The notes under the pieces: model-generated
The model's input: only the letters and a program-made list of their open reading frames with translations
Told to the model about the DNA's origin: nothing
Database searches by the model: none
NCBI GenBank assembly: GCA_944548615.1
Contig: OX155973.1
Location: 6,337,681 to 6,401,680, forward strand
DNA length: 64,000 bases
Reading direction: 5' to 3'
Source of the DNA: Micropterix aruncella
Lineage: Eukaryota; Arthropoda; Insecta; Lepidoptera; Micropterigidae
Shown: piece by piece, positions 56,821-64,000 of the stretch
How the letters are laid out: each line of letters starts with the position of its first letter
How positions within the stretch are numbered: position 1 is the first letter of the stretch
Position numbers and translations under genes: made by a program

Positions 56821-59689
56821 ATGTCAAACAACCGCGATAGTCTTCGATTTCATAGCACTGAATATTGTGCTAAACTCTCTTACCTCCTCACTCAAAAGAT
56901 TATCGACGCGTTGTGTATCAAATTACTAGAGCTAATAAAAAAAACGCGTTTTAACTGTGGCACATCCCTCCGGTTAATAGTGAACCATAGTGTGGACACA
57001 GTTAGCCAAATTCCATGTTTTTTAAAAGGTAATTTCCACGAAAACCTTTAGTAAATTAAACATTTTTTAATGCAAATATGTAGCCAACTAATCTATGTCT
57101 TTACCGTTGTACAAAAAAAATTATTTAGAATGAAAACTTACTCGCTATGATGGCTAGAAATTCAGATGGTTAACTGTTGAACAGGTTACCCTATACAAAT
57201 TTATAACTTGGGTACTATGCCATAAAAACATTTTTTGACTTTCAGTCAATACCATCATACCACATACCAATCCACATACTACATACCAAATATCTCGCAT
57301 TACATTATTAAATATTATAGAAGCATGACCGGAACCAGAAAACTTTGCCAGTTGCCATTAGAGCCAGTATCCTTTGGATGGACTATGTTTGATTTTCATT
57401 AAACTATCGTGTTACATGTATATTTTAATATTTTAATATACGCCCATTTAGACACTATTATGAACCATGCAAAAAAAATGTAATTGCCATCAAGATTATA
57501 CTGATTAATATTAGATTGTTAGAGATTAATCACTGATTATTATAATAATATTTACTATTAATCTAATAAGATTCGAAATAAAAATTATAATTAAAAAAAC
57601 CAACCCGTAAAAATAAAGTTTTACATAACTATGTTTCATATACATCATCTGGTTTTTCATTCCCATGACTAAAATGTAAGTGTTTGATTAAGAATATATC
57701 GACGAATACAATCAAAATAAAATAGAATTTAAAAAGATGGTAAAGTGTAACTTTTGTCGGATCCAGGCTCAAAAGGCTTATAGAGTGGTTGATTCTACAT
57801 CTTTTTCTATTTCTCAAAAACCATTTAAGGTATCACAACGCGACATAGTGTCGAGTGTAGCCTAAAAAAACCCTCTATCTGTATATGATAAATTTATTAT
57901 GATATTCAATATGAAACCGAGGTGGGTTAAAATCGGCCTTCGCATTTGAAATTTTATAGTGGTTACCTTAGAGTCCCCTACCCCATCACCCTCCCCCTAA
58001 CCCTAAAACTCTAAAGATTACATAATCATTGACAACGAGTCTATCTGAAAAGTTCTAGCTCAATCGAATGATCGGAAGTGGGCAATGGAATTTTACCATA
58101 ATTATCCGTTAAAATTCTAGCGGCCGTCTACGTGTCTATGGTAATAATGAGATATTTGGTATGGATTTTAGGATGCGTTGGAATAAGAAAATAATATTAT
58201 TGTTCGCTCCGGGAGCAAGCCGCCAATATTGGTCGTTACGTAGTCAACGGTGTTCTGATGTGCAACCGAATTTGGTCGTTACGTAGCCGAACGGTTACAT
58301 ATCATTTTTGGGCGACTCTGGAATTGTAAATAATGATTTTTTATATGGAACTCAAAATCACCAAAATGTCACTTGAGCCACTCTGGTTCTGGTGGCCTTA
58401 TATATTCTAGTGTATTTATGTATACTAATACATTCAACTGGCTTAAGATGTAATAATCGACCTGTACCATGTGTTTCAGACATGTACTACATGAAAATAT
58501 ATAAATTAACCCTTTGTTCAAAGCCATTAAATCAGACCAACATAATTGTTATAAAAGTGTCAAGAACATCTCGCCTGCCGCCGCCATGAATCCCGCATCT
58601 TAGGGTTGTTTCCAAAAACCGCGTATTTCGGGTTTAGTTGTTTGCCCGGGCAATCACTCAATTTATTTGTGTCATCTGTCTCGCACTGCTGAACGCTCCG
58701 AACGACTGGCCTCGGTCGGTAGATCGTTTGAGTTTGATGTGTTTGCTTACATAATATATTTCTTATGAATTTTATATTATATTAGACAATTTTTTCATAC
58801 TTTGTAAAAGTAAAGTAAAAGAGTTTTGGCGCCGATTCAAGAGGAAAGGGCGAAATTTTCGTTTGTCCGTTGTATGTTAAAATAATAGCCTATATTTTTA
58901 TGAGGACAGTGGGCTGAATTGCGTTTCTCTTGTACTAAAATGGGAAATTAGTTTATGTGAACGAAAAAGAGCAGTACAACAGAGCGGATTGTGAAATGAA
59001 CATTTGTCTTTTTGAGTGAAAGAACCTCAACGCATAGACGATAGCATAATGAAGTTTATTTTCAATCAATAAAGTTAAAATTCCCGTGTACCATAGTGAA
59101 CGAATGAATCCAAACATTTTGTTATTTTTTAAACATGCATTAACAGTGTCATGCCTAGTTAAAAAAAACATTCATAAGGTTTATTCGATACGTTACTTGC
59201 TAAAAAGTACTCATTGATTAAAAGTATCAATTTAAAAAGTATCGAGTAAAAAGTATCGGTATCGAAATAAAAGTACTCGATAACAAAAAGTATCGGGAAA
59301 AAAATCGTGTCCCTATATGTGACATATAATTTTGAAATTTATGACCATACAAAACTAAACTAAACTAAACTATGCCGTTTTCTTTTACACTGGCCATTTT
59401 CAACTTAAATAACTCCGGTTTGAGTTGGGATTACCAACTAAACGAACCCAAGAAAGAAGAAGAATATCGGAAGAAGAAAAACATTTTCGACCCCTCCCTC
59501 TCCCAATATTGGTTGATTATGACAGCAAATCAAGTACATTTATAGTATTTTTGTAGTATTTCCGAGGTATTAAAATGGCTATTTATTAAAATGTATGTCG
59601 GAATTTAATTTTCTTTGTGTCGCTTGTATAAGAGATATTGCAACCAAAATTTAACAATGTGATTTCGATCCTACAACGCATCTGTGTAC
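56821..59689. other. mostly unassigned AT-rich DNA; one MITE arm
   Basis: Sequence 58908-58990 (GGGCTGAATTGCGTTTCTCT then GAAATTAGTTTATGTGAACG) matches one arm of the MITE at 13332-13637. A tract of AAAGTAT(C)-type repeats lies at 59205-59300. No gene is recognised. Confidence 0.45.
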
Positions 59690-60440
59690 TGAATTTCAAG
59701 TCTAAGTCCAATATTTCGAGATTGAAGTATGACTAGCGCGCCCCGGTGGACCGATTTCAACCACAATCTTTTCAAATTTTACCATGACCAAATAATTCCT
59801 GCATGCCAAATTTCAGCTCAATCGGATGAAGCGTCTGGGCGCTATCGTGTAGGCGTACACACACACATACAGAGGCACACAGAAAAGTGTCCACAATATT
59901 TTTCTTGCCAGGAAAGTAAAAATCGGCTGTGTCGCCCCAAAAATTTTACGGCAAATATCCAATGACTTTTGCAAGGATTTGAGCGTGATCACGACAATTT
60001 TTCATAAGAGAAATCACACCTTACGGCGATGAAACGTCGAATACATCGAGAGTCTACGACGTGATTTGTTCGTCGGCGAAGAGCGCGGATAGTCGGAATC
60101 CAACGTATTAAACATGTTCGATTCAATCGTTTACACAAATACCATATACGGACCGGCGAAAATTCAACGTGATTTCGGGCTAAAAAGGCATCTTTATACC
60201 AAATTTCCAGTCTGTCGGTCCAATATTTCGAGGTTGATATTCAACCACAACCTTTTCACGTCTGGCCATGACCGAATGATGAACCAAATATCAGCTCTAT
60301 CTAATTACGCGTTTGGGCGCTATCGTGGAGGAATACATAGATACGAGGACATACACGCATACAGACTTTACTGCAAATAGTCTTATTCGTCTCAGGGGGC
60401 TTAAAATGAATATTTCAGTTTTCATCTCGATTTTTTTTGC
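59690..60440 (+). repeat. repeat family X, two partial copies in tandem
   Basis: 'CCAATATTTCGAG' followed by 'TTGA', 'CAACCACAA(T/C)CTTTTCA' and '(A/G)GCGCTATCGTG' occurs once at 59710-59850 and again at 60220-60330. The family is shared with 10405-10935 in reverse. Confidence 0.55.
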
Positions 60441-60619
60441 TTATTCACAATATTATCCCTTCTTATTATTTGGTGGGCCACGAAAGCAAAACAAGTGATT
60501 AAATGGTTATGTTCGTGAAATTACACTATTTGGATACAATAAACCTATATACCATTGCATTAAATGGCAGTATATATGTAATAAATAGTAATCGACTGTT
60601 TTTTTCGGTAGTTTTAATT

Positions 60620-60982
60620 CTAATCTAGTGCTGATTTTTCTAAATCGGGATAGGAAAACCACTTATCGCTTCTAGTTATTATATGTGGTTGAATTCTCGA
60701 AGAGACGATTCTATCGGGCGGAACAGGGGAAAACACATCGACGAATGCTTGGAGAGCATTTTCAGAGGTCGTGTTTCTGTTCACGTCAGATATAATACAT
60801 AACGACGATTTCTTACTGTCCTCACAGCTCCAGACTTTAGCCGTGAGGCCGTCACTTCCTTTGTTTAATCTGCGGTGTTTTGAAAGTGGTATTGACTTAA
60901 ATAGGCGTCGATATGTGAACGTCGATACAAAATGAGATATTGATTTTAGAGTTACATAGTTTTCTTGTGGGTGTATAAAAGT
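60620..60982 (-). other. 120-codon stop-free frame without methionine, unknown
   Basis: Between TGA (60983-60985) and TAG (60620-60622) the minus strand stays open for 120 codons and contains no ATG. It starts TFIHPQENYVTLKSISHFVS and includes RRLNKGSDGLTAKVWSCED, NALQAFVDVFSPVPPDRIVS and PHIITRSDKWFSYPDL. Residue composition is varied and protein-like rather than repeat-like, and the middle is less AT-rich than the flanks. It is on the aquaporin strand but shows no aquaporin feature. It may be an internal exon, a remnant of a mobile-element ORF, or chance. I recognise no family. Confidence 0.35.
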
Positions 60983-63234
60983 TCACTCCTATAAATAATC
61001 TACCTGAAGGGTATACCCTCAAGAAATCAACCCTTTAAAGATACTTTCAGTTCCAGTTCAGAAACAGAAAACGAGGGACCACTAACAATTTTTTAGAACT
61101 TAACCTGACCATAACTACCCATTTTTTAGAACTAGCTAAAGGTAAACACTGAAATTCTGATTTCTGTAAATTTGGATGTTCAAAATAAACTTTTTGTCCC
61201 TGAAATTATCATTGATGATACTAACGTAAACATCCGATCTCCCACCAAAAAACATCTTTTATCATAATTTTTGTATTTTTTTTGACGACGCTACATTGCA
61301 ATCGCTACCGCAGCGGAGTTAAAGTTAGACAGACAACTTTAAAAGAGAGTCGATCAGTGAATGCCAGTGAGTGGACTCTACGACGACGAAAGTCTTACTG
61401 AAATTTTTCCAACTTCATTCTCCTTTTAGCCAGCCCCCAGCTTTATTAACGAAAATACATTTCCTATCTCCTCTAGTATTTTCCATTTGTTAGAAATACA
61501 CATAAATCACATATAGTACCATTTAAATAATAATAATAAAATACTTAGGCTTACACGCTCTTTTATCTTTCATCTAAACATATAAAATTGGAAGCCTAAG
61601 ACTTATTTGCTTACTCACTCATATCTGCCGATTACTCTCTCATAATTAATAAGCCGAAACTACCAACGTGATAACACTGTATTTTCTCATACACCTTCTC
61701 CTCTATATACTGGATGTTTCGAAATTCATCCCTTAACATTGTCAAACCTTAATTTTAAAGTTCAGACCCTCGAACACATATTTTCGATGTTCTCAAAAGT
61801 AACACCTGCTTGCAGACATTAAACGCACTTTGACCTCTTTACTGGTGTTGTTGTCGCTTGTAATTAAAGAGGCGAATTATATAAAGATACAGTCCCAATA
61901 TACTAAGAAAGCTTTTTATGATCCCATTGTATTGATTAAGTCTAACGTGTGGGCTTCAAAATGCGTTTAACTAGAGCATAATTGTAGGATCCGTTAGGCT
62001 TTTCTTTCAGGTTGATTGATGTTCTAGTCCCTGATTATACGTACTCGATTGACTGGACTATATTGACCTGGTGCGACAAGTCCGCCATTTTGTATTTCAC
62101 AATGGTTCCTCACGCTTTCTTACTTTCCAGACTAGATACACTTTTACTCGATTTTTATATATTTTTGTCAAAATATATATATAAAATTATTTCGAAACAA
62201 TATAACGAGGGCCTTTACTATTCTACCTAATTTATTAGTAGGTATATCTGAACATTATAATAAATGATAAATTTGACTAAAAATAAAACTAATGACTTTG
62301 CATGACCTTCTGACAGTCTTTGCATGATGCATATAGGTAGAGCGAAAGAGCAATAGAAATGCAAGCAAATAGATTTATGTATATTTAGTTATTCCAAATT
62401 AAATATATTTTTGGACCGCCTATAAAATGATGTTTTTGACCAATTTATAGCTATTGTCTATGAATTCTAACAGTGAGTGCATATTAAGAGCCCTGAGAGG
62501 TCACTCAAGTACTCTTTACAAAATAACGAGTAAACATTAAAAAGATACAAGGAGTAAAAAGTTGTCCAAATTTATCTGATTTGACTGTATATTTATTATA
62601 ATAAATAATAAACAATAAAATGAGTGTGGTTTGGATTTAGTTCGTATCACCACGAAAAAAATCTCGTCATCACGACGAAATAAGTATCGCAATTAATGGG
62701 TTACATTAGGGAAATTTACGCAATAGAATCACTGATTTCATCTGCTTTGGAACAGCTCTTACAATGTCGAATTAACCTAATAACTAATCGCATTATGCCA
62801 TCCATCATGGCCTTTAATTTACACGCTCTGTGATAAAAATCCGATATTGCGTTGCGTGTTTTGTATGGAAATGGCGTGCAATTTCGTAAAAAAATGTAAT
62901 ATAACATGCTTTATCACGCGAACACGTTTGTATTTCAAACCGATTAATAGCAATACGTCCTTAAAAGGGATTCGGAAATAATTAATTGGCCTGTTTTTCT
63001 ATCTATTACATCTGCAAGCTTTGTATATGTAGAAACGTTCTTGTTGTTATTTAATATTGCATGACCGATTTAAAAAATAGTCTTACAGAATATGGCCAAA
63101 AATTAAGTTCATCAAGTACAAAATAAGCATTATACTATTTTAGGTCTCTTTGAGGTGATATTGCGGTTTTTTACAATGTGTATTATTATATTATCGTTTA
63201 CAATGTATAATATTATATATTATAGGTTATATTA
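60983..63234. other. AT-rich region, nothing recognised
   Basis: About 2.2 kb without a gene or repeat that I can name. Confidence 0.4.
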
Positions 63235-63384
63235 TAGATTATAGTCTATTACTTTCCTTTTTAAGGAAAGTATTGCGGACGCACTTCTGTGTCTCTGTGT
63301 GTGTGTGTGTGTGTGTGTGTCTGTGTGTATTCTCCGACGATAGGTCATGGCATGAGCTGAAAAGATTGTGTTTGAAATTCGTCC
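63235..63384 (+). repeat. repeat family X fragment with (TG)n
   Basis: 'AAAGTATTGCGGACGC' and (GT)n at 63295-63325, followed by the tandem-repeat family. Compare 'GAGTATTGTGGACGCGC' at 10410. Confidence 0.5.
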
Positions 63385-63700
63385 ACCCAGGGTTGGCTCC
63401 CGACTAGGGAACTCCTCAACGGTCAACAGCAGAGACCCAAAATGTTGTATACGCATTCATTTATGATAGCAACTTCCAAGTTCTACCATCACATGGCTGA
63501 CGTACCGTGGGTTGGCTTCCGAGGAGGGAACTCCTCAACGGTCAACAGCAGAGACCCAAAGTTTTGTGTACGCATTCAATTATGATAGCAACTTCCAAGT
63601 TTCACCATGACATGGCTGATGTACTCTGAGTTTGGTCCCGACGAGGGAACTCCTCAACCATCAACAGCAGAGACTCATAATCGTCAAAGTCGAAAAAGTC
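63385..63700 (+). repeat. lepidopteran-type ~118-bp tandem units
   Basis: The phrases CTCCTCAACGGTCAACAGCA and GACCCAAA(A/G)T(G/T)TTGT occur at about 63411 and 63530, with a third unit at about 63650, giving a period near 119 bases. Same family as 12470-12720 and 17050-17280. Confidence 0.75.
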
Positions 63701-63805
63701 GATAAAATCAAACAAGGCGAAAAAGTTGAAAAAGTCGGAAAAATCGGAGAAATCGGAAAAAGTCGGTAAAGTCGAAGTCGATTTTGATTTCGATTTCGAT
63801 TTTGG
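63680..63805 (+). repeat. degenerate GTCGAAAAA / CGATTT low-complexity tract
   Basis: Repeated AAAGTCGAAAAAGTCGATAA-type units followed by GATTTCGATTTCGATTTTGG. Confidence 0.7.
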
Positions 63806-64000
63806 AGTGTTAAATGGTAGCGCTAGAGGGTGGGGTGGTTGTGATAGGATTTATTATATCAATATTCAAATGAATTACGTTCCTGGCTACTCGACAGGAA
63901 AGACTTGGGGTGACACAACCGATTTTTTTATTATATATATTTTTTTTTAGTAATTCGAATTGAATTAAGAATTACAAATTATTTTTTAAATAATGATCAA

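Noticed and set aside
62012..62230. 72-codon plus-strand frame
   Set aside because: AT-rich, phenylalanine/isoleucine-biased, no domain; judged a chance frame.

Overview
This is a eukaryotic, AT-rich, intron- and repeat-dominated window, almost certainly from an insect and most likely a moth or butterfly. The best organismal marker is a repeat family with the 'rich in GGAGGAGGTTATCAATTCG-like start, then tandem ~115-bp units' structure (12470-13205, 15832-15882, 16816-17315, 63385-63700), which I recognise as widespread in Lepidoptera. There are no operons, no tRNA or rRNA genes and no CRISPR arrays.

Host genes. Two host loci can be supported. (1) Three small exons of an aquaporin (Drip/Prip-like water channel) lie on the minus strand at 20360-20485, 17584-17748 and 12262-12384. 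All have consensus splice sites, phase 0 junctions, the second NPA box and a stop codon followed by a nearby AATAAA. They encode only the C-terminal half of the channel. I could not find the exons with the first NPA box, so they probably lie beyond the right edge, which would make most of the window intron of this gene. (2) A probable last coding exon of a plus-strand gene of unknown identity lies at 296-387. The two genes converge.

Mobile DNA, left to right. 0-8 kb: a pogo-like terminus and three copies of a ~0.63-kb SINE-like family (3524, 4426, 6755), two of them inserted with 12-13-bp target duplications inside broken LINE coding regions. 8-11.7 kb: a MITE, a PIF/Harbinger element with TTA duplication and transposase remnant, and a mariner remnant. 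12-20 kb (between aquaporin exons): lepidopteran tandem repeats, a MITE, a Penelope-like element with GIY-YIG endonuclease remnant, an element carrying an endonuclease/exonuclease/phosphatase fragment, and a three-level nest (LINE inside hAT inside a CACTGAG-ended MITE). 20-27 kb: more MITEs, SINE-like copies and Penelope palindromes. 27.7-34.4 kb: long (TA)n arrays alternating with ~560-608-bp satellite units and with an RLE-type (R2/Dong-like) LINE copy that sits inside a TA array. 34.4-43.3 kb: mostly featureless AT-rich DNA with one GCTACG-rich MITE and a 366-bp TA array. 43.3-48.6 kb: two more copies of the RLE-type LINE and a nearly intact CR1/Jockey-like reverse transcriptase. 48.6-54.6 kb: a dispersed element swollen by about 24 copies of a 136-bp minisatellite, a perfect 101-bp-armed palindrome with hammerhead-ribozyme-like cores, further satellite units, all separated by TA arrays. 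54.6-64 kb: LINE tail, a 90-bp-armed Penelope palindrome, a Met-less 120-codon open frame of unknown nature, and tandem repeats.

The strongest leads are the RLE-type LINE embedded in a TA microsatellite, the TA arrays acting as separators between unrelated repeats in two clusters, the hammerhead-like palindromes, and the SINE-like family with clear target duplications. All identifications come from reading the sequence and remembered family motifs; no database search was possible.
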